A stretch of DNA of 64,000 nt from Mammaliicoccus sciuri (GTDB lineage: Bacteria > Bacillota > Bacilli > Staphylococcales > Staphylococcaceae). The notes under the pieces were generated by a model that had not been told where the DNA came from, searched no databases, and saw nothing but the letters and a program-made list of their open reading frames with translations. The DNA lies in the NCBI RefSeq assembly GCF_002901825.1, contig NZ_PPQD01000018.1, positions 302,894 to 366,893 on the forward strand, written 5' to 3'. The translations under genes were made by a program, and so were the position numbers. Below, piece after piece: positions 27,151 through 34,606 of this stretch. Numbering within the stretch: the first letter of the stretch is position 1; each line of letters opens with the position of its first letter.

Positions 27151-28161
27151 CTATTTCTTATAATTGATTTGATAACTTGTGACACTATTAAATGTGTCGC
27201 CATTTCTTAAAATTGATGGTGCTGATTCATTTAATAAATTAATATCATTAGGTAGTGATTGCGTTTCTAATGTAAAGCCACTATGTACATGAATAGAGTC
27301 TTTGCGATCATTCCAATTTACATCGTTCAATGTAAATATGACAACTTCATTCTGATTAGTCGTCATTTCAAGTTCCAATTTATCATTCGACACTTTGAAA
27401 GTGCCATCTTCTAATTTCACTGGATGATCAATACCATTAAATTGCTTGATTTGTTGTAATCCACTTTCGAATATATCTTTAAAAGTTATACTATCTTTCC
27501 CAATTTCTACATTAATATTCTCTGTATCGAGAGATTCCACAATTTGATTATCCTTTAGCGGATATAATTGAACGTTATGATGAAGTTGATGGTTTTCAAT
27601 AGATGCATTTGTTTCATTCAAATTAAAATACACATGATTCATCGGATTCAATAAAGTATCTTCAGTACTCGTTGCTTCATATATAATCGACCACTTCAAA
27701 TTCGTTAAATCATAATGATGTGTTACGGTCATATCAATATCACCTGGGAAATGATCAACTGAATGTTTCAATTCTACATGATATACAATACGGACAATAT
27801 CATCTTCATTAACAATGTCATAATCAAACACTTGAGTATGCAACCCATTAGAACCACCATGTAAATTATGCACACCATCATTTTGTTCAATCTGATAGGA
27901 TTCACCATTTAATACAAACTGACCATTTTCAATTCTGCCACCATATCTTGCAACAGTCGCACCAAAGAAATAAGGATTTTGCTCATAATATTCTATTAAA
28001 TCATCGCTTTCAGTCGGACCAAGGATAACGGATCTACCATCAATTTTCCAATCGACAATCCGCATACCAAAATTCGTGAATTGAACCTTTGAACGCTCAT
28101 CATAGATTGTAATCAAATCTATATTCTTCTCTTTATCTAAAGTCTCAATCTCAAATGACAT
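27151..28161 (-). CDS. galM: Aldose 1-epimerase (mutarotase) GalM
   Basis: This galactose mutarotase of 336 residues interconverts alpha and beta anomers of aldoses in the cytoplasm. Recognisable pieces are GATVARYGGRIENGQFVLNG, the catalytic His region VHNLHGGSNGLH near residue 100, MNPMNHVYFNLN-like NPMNHVYFNLNE near residue 185 and the C-terminal HSGFTLETQSLPN with its Glu. The ATG after AGGATGAGG is chosen over one three codons earlier. No galactose genes adjoin, so it is probably a general housekeeping copy. Confidence 0.88.
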   Translation of the reverse strand: MSFEIETLDKEKNIDLITIYDERSKVQFTNFGMRIVDWKIDGRSVILGPTESDDLIEYYEQNPYFFGATVARYGGRIENGQFVLNGESYQIEQNDGVHNLHGGSNGLHTQVFDYDIVNEDDIVRIVYHVELKHSVDHFPGDIDMTVTHHYDLTNLKWSIIYEATSTEDTLLNPMNHVYFNLNETNASIENHQLHHNVQLYPLKDNQIVESLDTENINVEIGKDSITFKDIFESGLQQIKQFNGIDHPVKLEDGTFKVSNDKLELEMTTNQNEVVIFTLNDVNWNDRKDSIHVHSGFTLETQSLPNDINLLNESAPSILRNGDTFNSVTSYQINYKK

Positions 28162-28223
28162 TAGCCTCATCCTATTCTATAAAGTCTACATGCAGTTAAT
28201 TAAAGTTTAGCATTTTGTTCCAA

Positions 28224-28811
28224 TCAATTCTCATTTACATGATCAAACGAATCAGCGTAAAAGTCATATTTCATATTATTCGTTGGTAAAATTCTTATTT
28301 TAGCTTTTCCTACAATCTGTTCGTCGGTAATGAGCCCAACATCTTGGCGACTATCGTTACTATTCAAACGATTATCACCGAGGACTAAATATTTACCTTC
28401 TGGAATTACTTTTTCACCTTCAGAATTTTTTGTATCTGATACATCAAAGTTTTCCGTTAAATATTCCGTGAATTTATGCTTCTTATTAAAATCTAAATAA
28501 GGTTCTGCAACTTTTTCATGATTGATATATAATTGATCATTCTTATAACTGACAGTGTCACCAGGTACACCTATTAATCTCTTAATATAATCCTTTTCTT
28601 CATTCGCATGAAAAATAATCACATCACCTCTATCAATCGTACCAAGCGTTTTCGAAATTTTACTAACAATCAAATTGTCTTTATCATTAAACGTAGGATA
28701 CATAGACTGTCCATGCACCTCATATCTACTAAATAAAAAAGTCGCAATAAGCCACGCCACAACAATAGCGACAACGATAGACGCAACCCATTCCATTAAA
28801 TTCTTAACCAC
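28224..28811 (-). CDS. Type I signal peptidase (SpsB-like)
   Basis: This membrane-anchored leader peptidase removes signal peptides on the outer face of the membrane. Starting at the GTG that follows GAGGAGG by six bases gives 195 residues. This places the nucleophile Ser at residue 36 (GQSMYP) and the general base Lys at residue 77 (YIKRLIGVPGD), the same numbers as in S. aureus SpsB, which supports this start over the ATG at 28832. One N-terminal membrane segment (about residues 8-27) and GDNRLNSNDSR near residue 150 complete the family signature. It could be an additional type I peptidase rather than the main housekeeping copy. Confidence 0.88.
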   Translation of the reverse strand: MVKNLMEWVASIVVAIVVAWLIATFLFSRYEVHGQSMYPTFNDKDNLIVSKISKTLGTIDRGDVIIFHANEEKDYIKRLIGVPGDTVSYKNDQLYINHEKVAEPYLDFNKKHKFTEYLTENFDVSDTKNSEGEKVIPEGKYLVLGDNRLNSNDSRQDVGLITDEQIVGKAKIRILPTNNMKYDFYADSFDHVNEN

Positions 28812-28951
28812 TATAACCCTCCTCAAACTCATATTATTTACATGTTATTCAAACCATATCATATATTCAAGCATTCTTCCCTTTATTGCTCATTTAATAT
28901 TTAAATGATAATATTAAATTAATATATTATATACTGAAAAGAGGCATTCTC

Positions 28952-29200
28952 ATGAAAGTATCTTGGATATTGTGGTGGATTTTAACAATCATTGAAGTTG
29001 GTGCATTTTTAACGTTCTCAATCTTTTTATGGTTTAGAGAAGTCGATGCCACTGGAGCTGTGCAAACAACAGAATTAAAATGGTTCTCTATCGGTATCAT
29101 GGCAACACTTTTTATCATTCCATTCTTAACACAACTCGTTTGGTTAATCGTCAATATCATCACTTCTAAAAAGTTAAAATCTCAAAATCAAAATGTATAA
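28952..29200 (+). CDS. Two-helix membrane protein, DUF3923-like
   Basis: This 82-residue protein has two predicted membrane segments (about residues 5-25 and 45-70) joined by a short polar loop REVDATGAVQTTELKW. The order and spacing match the staphylococcal DUF3923 family as I remember it. AAGAGG precedes the ATG. It is a single-gene unit followed by a hairpin terminator. No function is known. Confidence 0.7.
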   Translation: MKVSWILWWILTIIEVGAFLTFSIFLWFREVDATGAVQTTELKWFSIGIMATLFIIPFLTQLVWLIVNIITSKKLKSQNQNV

Positions 29201-29210
29201 ATATAAAATA

Positions 29211-29276
29211 ACGATACACTCCGTCACATTTCACTTAAATAAGAGATAAAGACATAGCGTGTATCGTCTGTTTTTA
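29211..29276 (+). terminator. Long-loop hairpin terminator
   Basis: ACGATACAC (29211-29219) pairs with GTGTATCGT (29259-29267) across a long loop and is followed by CTGTTTTTATT, just after the DUF3923-like gene. Confidence 0.55.
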
Positions 29277-29291
29277 TTAAAAAGAGCCACC

Positions 29292-29453
29292 CTAATTCAT
29301 GACCTTTTTTACTACTTTATATGCAGCTATTATAAAGAGAAATATTGAAACTCCCCACAATACAGCAGATAAATTGGTTAAACTTCCTTCTAAATTAGTT
29401 GCAATAACTGGAAGTATACCTGCTATTAATATTAATAAAATAATTTGTTTCAT
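29292..29453 (-). CDS. Small membrane protein, 53 residues
   Basis: The minus strand encodes a 53-residue protein: MKQIILLILIAGILPVIAT forms a first hydrophobic helix, a short NLEGSLTNLSA link follows, then LWGVSIFLFIIAAYKV and a basic tail KKVMN. GGGTG sits ten bases before the ATG. It follows another tiny membrane protein gene by 28 bases, so the two look like one operon. I recognise no family. Its two-helix build with a positive tail is seen in bacteriocin immunity proteins and in many small stress proteins, so function is open. Confidence 0.55.
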   Translation of the reverse strand: MKQIILLILIAGILPVIATNLEGSLTNLSAVLWGVSIFLFIIAAYKVVKKVMN

Positions 29454-29481
29454 AAAGATTCACCCTTTAGTACATTATTCT

Positions 29482-29637
29482 TTATTTTGGCCATCCTAAA
29501 TAAATAGCAAAGATAATAAGAACGGCACTAACAACTATAGATCCTTTATAAATATTATGCTCTTTTCTACGTTTTATACCAACTACTACTATAACTAAAC
29601 CTAATATAAATGAAAGTAACATTATATAAAAACCCAT
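29482..29637 (-). CDS. Small membrane protein, 51 residues
   Basis: The frame encodes MGFYIMLLSFILGLVIVVVG (helix one), a strongly basic turn IKRRKEHNIYKGS, then IVVSAVLIIFAIYLGWPK (helix two). The build suggests a hairpin membrane protein with the charged loop in the cytoplasm. GAAAGAGG lies upstream of the ATG. It is the first gene of a two-gene minus-strand unit with the 53-residue protein. No homologue is recognised. Confidence 0.55.
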   Translation of the reverse strand: MGFYIMLLSFILGLVIVVVGIKRRKEHNIYKGSIVVSAVLIIFAIYLGWPK

Positions 29638-29868
29638 GTGATATACCTCTTTCGTTGTTAATATTATTTTAAAGACTCAAAAACTTATGATATTCATAAT
29701 ATATTTCTTTATAATATAAATGTAACATTTTATACATAATTATGGTAATCATATATATTAAAGAGATGAAAATGTTATCTGTTTTACCAGTAATTATATG
29801 AGATGGTATAATATGAAATGAATAATCTCACATAAATTATAAGAAAGAATATCAATGGAGGGTTAAGC

Positions 29869-30048
29869 ATGAAAGTAAAAGAATTACTTCAGAAAAGTTT
29901 CAACGATTTACTTGAGTTAGAATTAACGGGTTATAATATCGCAGTTGTACTAGTTGCGGTTGTTGTCTTAAGCGTTCTCATCACACCTTTATTTGGAATT
30001 CCTGTCGGACTTTTAGGTGGCGCGTATTACTTAAAAAATTATAAATAA
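29869..30048 (+). CDS. Small membrane protein, 59 residues
   Basis: This short gene opens MKVKELLQKSFNDLLELELT, an amphipathic or charged N-terminal part, then has one long hydrophobic helix (NIAVVLVAVVVLSVLITPLF) and ends in a glycine-rich GGAYYLKNYK. TGGAGGG precedes the ATG by eight bases and TATAAT lies about 60 bases upstream. It ends six bases before a strong terminator, all signs of a real gene. The function is unknown. Confidence 0.65.
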   Translation: MKVKELLQKSFNDLLELELTGYNIAVVLVAVVVLSVLITPLFGIPVGLLGGAYYLKNYK

Positions 30049-30053
30049 TATTT

Positions 30054-30081
30054 AAAGCCCGTTTCCTTGAAAACGGGCTTT
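30054..30081. terminator. Bidirectional intrinsic terminator
   Basis: AAAGCCCGTTT and AAACGGGCTTT pair around a short loop with A and T flanks, between the convergent 59-residue protein and Yip1-family genes. Confidence 0.9.
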
Positions 30082-30094
30082 ATTGATCAATTCC

Positions 30095-30703
30095 TTATAT
30101 ACTTGCTTGAATTAAACCTATTCCAATTACGACAACAAGATAAATCACAGTCCATATTACTGCTGTCTTTCCTTTAAATCTACTTGTTGCATATAATACA
30201 ACTCCAAATAAATATACTGCTAATAATGTTGATAAATCAAATACATCGAGATAATCATTACTTTGGCTAAATACTGCCAAACTTGAAATAGAGTGTTTAA
30301 CTGGATCTAAACCTACAATTGCTATAATAGCTATAACGATAAGATTAAAGATTGTTGTAATTAATTTTACAAACGTTGCAGCTGCGAATAAACTTGAAGC
30401 TTTTACATCAGATTTCATAATTTTTGAGATAATTAGAAAGATTAGAAACGAAAAAGCAATGCCTATTATTGGTGCTAAAATACCACCTATGTATGCAAAT
30501 ACTGTAGTAAATGTAGACATTTGATTAATTTCAGTTTCACTTAATCCAGCTTCTTTTAAATCAGCTATAAGATCATTTGTTATTGATGTAATCCATATTG
30601 AAGCAACTGATAAAATAATGACCAAAATCATATTTAACAACCACTTAGGTCGTTCTCTATAGTTGTTTAAAGTTGGTGCAAATAATAAATTTGAATGTTT
30701 CAT
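30095..30703 (-). CDS. Yip1-family membrane protein (YknW-like)
   Basis: This protein of about 202 residues has five hydrophobic segments and the soluble N-terminus LLFAPTLNNYRERPKWLLN typical of bacterial Yip1-domain proteins (DPxxAFRxxRxxP-like start). The frame extends 15 codons upstream, but AAAGGAG fits the ATG at 30703. In B. subtilis the Yip1 protein YknW works with the YknXYZ exporter against the SdpC toxin. Here a YknXYZ-like operon lies on the other strand about 0.9 kb away, with the toxin-antitoxin copies between. The functional link is inferred. Confidence 0.7.
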   Translation of the reverse strand: MKHSNLLFAPTLNNYRERPKWLLNMILVIILSVASIWITSITNDLIADLKEAGLSETEINQMSTFTTVFAYIGGILAPIIGIAFSFLIFLIISKIMKSDVKASSLFAAATFVKLITTIFNLIVIAIIAIVGLDPVKHSISSLAVFSQSNDYLDVFDLSTLLAVYLFGVVLYATSRFKGKTAVIWTVIYLVVVIGIGLIQASI

Positions 30704-30926
30704 CACTATACTCCTTTGCTTTTTGTATAATTTAAGGTTAACATTCATAAAGCATTAATAAAATACTTAATTATATTATTAATATTCTTAAATTTTATAA
30801 TCGTTATTTAATTTTTGCATAGAATATGATATTCATGTACTTCTTAAGGAACTATGGAAATTAAATATTCATATGATTACTCAACAGAAATAGACAAAAT
30901 ATACCAAATTATGCTATTATGTAAAT

Positions 30927-31045
30927 GAAAAAGGCAACGTGCTGTCACACGTTGCCCATGAGCCCGTTAAAAAGACGGTGGCTTTATTTAATTGGTTAAT
31001 AATAACCATCGAAACATACCAAAGTTAGCGATGGTTATTTTTTAT
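30927..31045 (+). ncRNA. SprF-like type I antitoxin RNA
   Basis: The RNA would begin after a clear promoter (TAGACA at 30891-30896, 18-base spacer, TATTAT at 30915-30920). It folds a first hairpin GGCAACGTG/CACGTTGCC (30933-30956), contains the block AGCCCGTTAAAAAGACGGTG and ends at an AATAACCATCG/CGATGGTTATT terminator with a T run. This order of elements is that of staphylococcal SprF antitoxins. Its 3' end overlaps the 3' end of the small toxin gene on the other strand. The first hairpin, read on the minus strand, is also followed by T's and probably terminates the toxin mRNA. The 5' end is approximate. Confidence 0.75.
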
Positions 31046-31115
31046 GGTTATTTTTACTAATTAATACTAAACCAATGATTGAAATAACAATCATCAGTAT
31101 TTCATAATCAGTCAT
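31035..31115 (-). CDS. SprG-like type I toxin, 26-residue membrane peptide
   Basis: The gene encodes a 26-residue peptide: MTDYEILMIVISIIGLVLI forms one membrane helix, followed by the basic tail SKNNHKK. GAAAGGAG lies four bases before the ATG. The 3' end is overlapped by the SprF-like RNA on the plus strand. Peptides of this build (the so-called holin-like toxins) insert in the membrane and are silenced by base pairing with the antitoxin RNA. The promoter candidate TATAAT lies near 31210 on the minus strand. Confidence 0.72.
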   Translation of the reverse strand: MTDYEILMIVISIIGLVLISKNNHKK

Positions 31116-31116
31116 A

Positions 31117-31185
31117 TTACTCCTTTCTAGGAGTTGAAACCATTATCATAGGCATCACCCCTTTATTTAAGAGATTAGCCACCAT
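31117..31185 (-). CDS. Upstream short ORF of the toxin mRNA
   Basis: A 22-codon frame, MVANLLNKGVMPMIMVSTP and three more residues, ends in TAA one base before the toxin ATG, and its last codons contain the toxin's ribosome-binding site. S. aureus SprG also has a longer in-frame start beginning MVALLK; here the similar MVAN start is out of frame with the toxin. It may be a leader peptide that couples translation, or the remnant of an ancestral longer toxin form. Confidence 0.4.
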   Translation of the reverse strand: MVANLLNKGVMPMIMVSTPRKE

Positions 31186-31288
31186 CTATCTAACTTGCTC
31201 TGTTATATTATACCAAATTCCCATTATTTGTAACATTGTTTCAGTATTATAATAGACAAAATATATGTATTTATTTTATAATATATAC

Positions 31289-31408
31289 ATAAAAGGCAAC
31301 GTGCTGTCACACGTTGCCTATGAGCCCGTTAAAAAGACGGTGGCTAGTTAATTATTTATAAAAAATAACCATTAAACTGTCCAAAGTTAGAGATGGTTAT
31401 TTTTTTGT
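31289..31408 (+). ncRNA. Second SprF-like antitoxin RNA, apparently orphan
   Basis: This is a near copy of the RNA at 30927-31045. It has promoter TAGACA (31253-31258), an 18-base spacer and a perfect TATAAT (31277-31282), the GGCAACGTG/CACGTTGCC hairpin (31295-31318), AGCCCGTTAAAAAGACGGTG (31323-31342) and an AATAACCAT/ATGGTTATT terminator ending near 31408. On the opposite strand no toxin frame survives: only a short stretch resembling the toxin's NNHKK tail is seen around 31410-31440, with no start codon or hydrophobic helix. Confidence 0.65.
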
Positions 31409-31605
31409 ACTTTTTTATGGATATTTTTAATTTTACGCTCTATCACTCATGTATGATTCCACTATTGTTTGTGAATTACATAAAAAACCATGAATAATTA
31501 ATTACAAATTTAATATTCTTAAATCTCATAAGTATTATTTTTTATTGTTCCTAACTGTGGTAACATTTCCCATGTGAGAATAAAAATATATAGGAGTGGA
31601 ATAAG

Positions 31606-32697
31606 TTGAAGCGTAAATTATTTTGGATAATCGGGATTATCGTTATCGTTTTGTTAGTTGTTGTTGCGCTTATTGTAAAACAAACGACAAATGACACAGA
31701 CGATAAAAATGACGGTTATGATACATATAAAGTTAAAAAGGAATCTCCTTTAAGTATTTCTGGTAAGGCTGCACCTACTAAAATTAAAACTTATAACAAT
31801 AATGATCAGTTAGGTGAATTTGTGAGTACAGTTGTTGAAGATGGTCAATCTGTTAAACAAGGTGATCAATTGATTAACTATAATGTGAATGATCAAAAGC
31901 GCCAAGATTTACAAGATAAAGTAAATGCTGCACAAAACAAAGTTGATCAAGACTACCAAAATATTAATCAGCAACCGAACAATAATGATTTACAAAACAC
32001 TTTATCTAAAGATTTAAATACATTAAATGATGCTAACAAACAGTTATCGCAGTACAATCGTCAAGTAAACGAAAGTATGTATGCTTCATTTGATGGTAAA
32101 GTCGAAATGGAAAATGATAATGACGCTAACAGTGGTGAAGCGATTTTAAAATTAGTCGCAAGTGAACCTCAAATCAAAACTTCTGTATCTGAATTTGATA
32201 TTACTAAAATTAAGGTTGGCGATGCAGTTAATGTAACGGTGAACAGTACTGGCGAACAATGTAAAGGGAAAGTGACAAAGATTTCTGAATTACCTACAAG
32301 TTACGATGATAGTAACCAAAGTGAATCGATGAATACTGCAGATCCAGAAAGTGAAACAACGCAGACATCTAATCCTGTTTCTAATAATCCAAGTGTTGGT
32401 AAAGGCAACTCTAAATATCAAGTAACGATTGGTAAATTAGACATTTCTGTACGTAGTGGTTTCTCAACTGAAGGCGAGATTCCTTTAGATACGATTAAAT
32501 TACCTAAATCTGTATTAACAAAAGGTAATCATGTATTTGTTGTCGATAAAAATCATAAAGTTCATAAACGACATATTAATATTAAACGACAAAACGGTGA
32601 AATCTATGTTGAGAAAGGACTTAAATCTGGCGATAAACTGATCATTTCACCTAAGAAAACATTAAATAATGGTGAAAAGGTTGAGATAGCATCATGA
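31606..32697 (+). CDS. Membrane fusion (adaptor) subunit of a MacAB/YknXYZ-type exporter
   Basis: This HlyD/MacA-like adaptor of 363 residues has one N-terminal membrane anchor (LFWIIGIIVIVLLVVVALIV, about residues 4-23). It then has split biotinyl-lipoyl strands, a coiled coil (about residues 100-150, rich in Asn, Gln and Asp) and a beta-barrel part. A low-complexity Ser/Asn/Thr insertion lies near residues 230-265. The start is a TTG nine bases after GGAG. The stop overlaps the ATPase ATG by four bases. It resembles B. subtilis YknX. Such systems export peptides or toxic compounds. Confidence 0.85.
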   Translation: MKRKLFWIIGIIVIVLLVVVALIVKQTTNDTDDKNDGYDTYKVKKESPLSISGKAAPTKIKTYNNNDQLGEFVSTVVEDGQSVKQGDQLINYNVNDQKRQDLQDKVNAAQNKVDQDYQNINQQPNNNDLQNTLSKDLNTLNDANKQLSQYNRQVNESMYASFDGKVEMENDNDANSGEAILKLVASEPQIKTSVSEFDITKIKVGDAVNVTVNSTGEQCKGKVTKISELPTSYDDSNQSESMNTADPESETTQTSNPVSNNPSVGKGNSKYQVTIGKLDISVRSGFSTEGEIPLDTIKLPKSVLTKGNHVFVVDKNHKVHKRHINIKRQNGEIYVEKGLKSGDKLIISPKKTLNNGEKVEIAS

Positions 32698-33374
32698 TTA
32701 ATTTAGTTAATGTGAATCGACACTTTAAAAACGGAGAAGAAACAAATCATATATTGAAAGATATTAATATATCTATTGATACAGGTGAATTTATCGCGAT
32801 TATGGGACCTTCAGGTTCTGGGAAAAGTACACTAATTAATATTTTAGGGTTTATAGATAGAGGATACACAGGTGAATATCTGTTTGATGATGAGAATTAT
32901 CAACAAGTTTCAGATAATAAGCTTGCCTTTATTAGAAATAAAACAGTCGGTTTTGTCTTTCAAAATTTTAAATTGATACAAAATAATACGATTATGGAGA
33001 ATGTTAGTATCCCCCTATTATATTCAGGTATGTCTTCAAAAGAACGTAAACAACGTGTTGAATCTGTCTTAAAAGACGTTGGAATAGCAGATAAAAAACA
33101 TCTTGTACCGAATAAATTATCGGGTGGTCAACAACAACGTGTCGCCATCGCGCGCTCGATTGTCAACAAACCTAAATTCATTATCGCTGATGAACCAACA
33201 GGTGCGCTTGATTCTCAAACTTCTAAAGATATTATGGATTTATTTGTACGACTTAATCGCGAACAAAATACAACGATGATTATTGTTACGCATGATCGTC
33301 AAGTAGCTGAACAAGCTGATCGCGTGATACACATATTAGATGGTCGTGTTCAGCGAGAAGAGGTGATAGAATGA
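32694..33374 (+). CDS. ABC ATPase, MacB/YknY/LolD type
   Basis: This is the 226-residue nucleotide-binding subunit. Walker A is GPSGSGKST near residue 40, the Q-loop is FVFQNFKLIQ, the signature is LSGGQQQRVAIARS near residue 142, and Walker B is FIIADEPTGALDS, followed by the H-loop IVTHD. The order and the FQNFKLI segment are those of the MacB/LolD family. Four-base ATGA overlaps with the genes on both sides show tight translational coupling in a three-gene operon. Confidence 0.92.
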   Translation: MINLVNVNRHFKNGEETNHILKDINISIDTGEFIAIMGPSGSGKSTLINILGFIDRGYTGEYLFDDENYQQVSDNKLAFIRNKTVGFVFQNFKLIQNNTIMENVSIPLLYSGMSSKERKQRVESVLKDVGIADKKHLVPNKLSGGQQQRVAIARSIVNKPKFIIADEPTGALDSQTSKDIMDLFVRLNREQNTTMIIVTHDRQVAEQADRVIHILDGRVQREEVIE

Positions 33375-34546
33375 AGAACTTACCGAATATCATATCAGTC
33401 TCTCTCAAATCTATCATGAAGAATAAACGCCGTAACATCTTTACGATGATTGGTATTATTATCGGTATAGCTGCCGTCATTACCATTATGTCTTTAGGTA
33501 ATGGTTTTAAAAAGACGGCATCTGATGAATTTGCTGATACGGGTGCGAGTAAAGGACAAGCTATGATTAGCTTCATGCCTGAAAATATGGAAGGCTCTAA
33601 AGAAAATCCATTCGACAAACAAGATATTGAGCTCGTCAAACAAATAGATGGTATCACAGATGCTAAAATTAAAGAAGATGACAGTCAAAGTTATGGAGCA
33701 AAAATGACCAATTCACAAAAGCAATCTGACATCAATATCTTTAAAAAAGACCATGTCGACAATACATCTGAAGGTAAAGGGTTCACACAATCAGATAATG
33801 AATTGAAAGAAAAAGTCGTCACAATCGATCAAACGATCGCTAAAAAAGCGTTCAAAGGTGACGCGATTGGCAAGACGTTATTTATAGATGACCAAGGATT
33901 TAAAATTGTAGGTATTGTCAATAATCCTATGTATGAAAATACAGTCAATATGCCTAGCGAAACATTCAATCGATATATGGGCGACTTAAGTCAGGAACTT
34001 CCACAACTTGAATTAAAAGTAGATAACGATGATAACAAAAAAGAAATCGCTAATAAGGCAGCTAAGCTCTTAAATAAAAGAGGTTCAGGCATGAGCGAAG
34101 GTAGTTATCAGTATTCAGATATGGAAGAAATCATGAAAAGTATCACACAAGTATTCGATGCGATTACGTACTTTGTTGCAGCAGTAGCAGGTATTTCATT
34201 ATTCATTGCGGGTATAGGTGTGATGAATGTTATGTATATTTCAGTCGCTGAACGTACAGAAGAAATTGCGATAAGACGTGCGTTTGGAGCTAAAGGTCGA
34301 GACATTGAAATTCAATTCTTAATAGAAAGTATCGTGCTATGTCTAATCGGTGGCATTATAGGATTAATCGTAGGTATCTTGATTTCTAAACTTGTAGAAG
34401 CCGTTACGCCTGATATGGTTCAAAGTGTTGTGAGCCAAGGATCTATTTTACTAGCTGTCGGCGTTTCAACATTAATTGGTATTGTATTTGGTTGGATACC
34501 AGCAAGGTCAGCATCTAAGAAAGAATTAATAGATATAATTAAATAG
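33371..34546 (+). CDS. MacB-type ABC permease (YknZ-like)
   Basis: This 391-residue permease has the MacB layout: one N-terminal membrane segment (FTMIGIIIGIAAVITIMSLG, residues 19-38), a large extracellular domain (residues 45-265) and three C-terminal segments. The conserved cytoplasmic motif is AERTEEIAIRRAFGAKGRDI near residue 295, and the end GWIPARSASKKELIDIIK is typical. It works with the upstream adaptor and ATPase. A terminator follows 15 bases after the stop. The natural substrate cannot be told; toxin-peptide export or protection is the family theme. Confidence 0.9.
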   Translation: MKNLPNIISVSLKSIMKNKRRNIFTMIGIIIGIAAVITIMSLGNGFKKTASDEFADTGASKGQAMISFMPENMEGSKENPFDKQDIELVKQIDGITDAKIKEDDSQSYGAKMTNSQKQSDINIFKKDHVDNTSEGKGFTQSDNELKEKVVTIDQTIAKKAFKGDAIGKTLFIDDQGFKIVGIVNNPMYENTVNMPSETFNRYMGDLSQELPQLELKVDNDDNKKEIANKAAKLLNKRGSGMSEGSYQYSDMEEIMKSITQVFDAITYFVAAVAGISLFIAGIGVMNVMYISVAERTEEIAIRRAFGAKGRDIEIQFLIESIVLCLIGGIIGLIVGILISKLVEAVTPDMVQSVVSQGSILLAVGVSTLIGIVFGWIPARSASKKELIDIIK

Positions 34547-34561
34547 TTTAAATATAATTTA

Positions 34562-34598
34562 ACCGCCACCTGAGTTGTCGTCCAACTCAGGTGGCGGT
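34562..34598. terminator. Bidirectional intrinsic terminator
   Basis: A 15-bp stem (ACCGCCACCTGAGTT and its complement) lies between the convergent permease and alsE genes, with A- and T-rich flanks. Confidence 0.88.
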
Positions 34599-34606
34599 AT
34601 TATTAG

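Noticed and set aside
29299-29499. Plus-strand frame of 66 codons
   Set aside because: It is antisense to the two minus-strand small membrane protein genes, has no ribosome-binding site and has no membrane-protein or soluble-protein character of its own.
30852-30929. Short plus-strand frame MEIKYSYDYSTEIDKIYQIM upstream of the antitoxin RNA
   Set aside because: AAGGA is only three bases from the ATG, and the frame runs through the antitoxin promoter. It is more likely noncoding.
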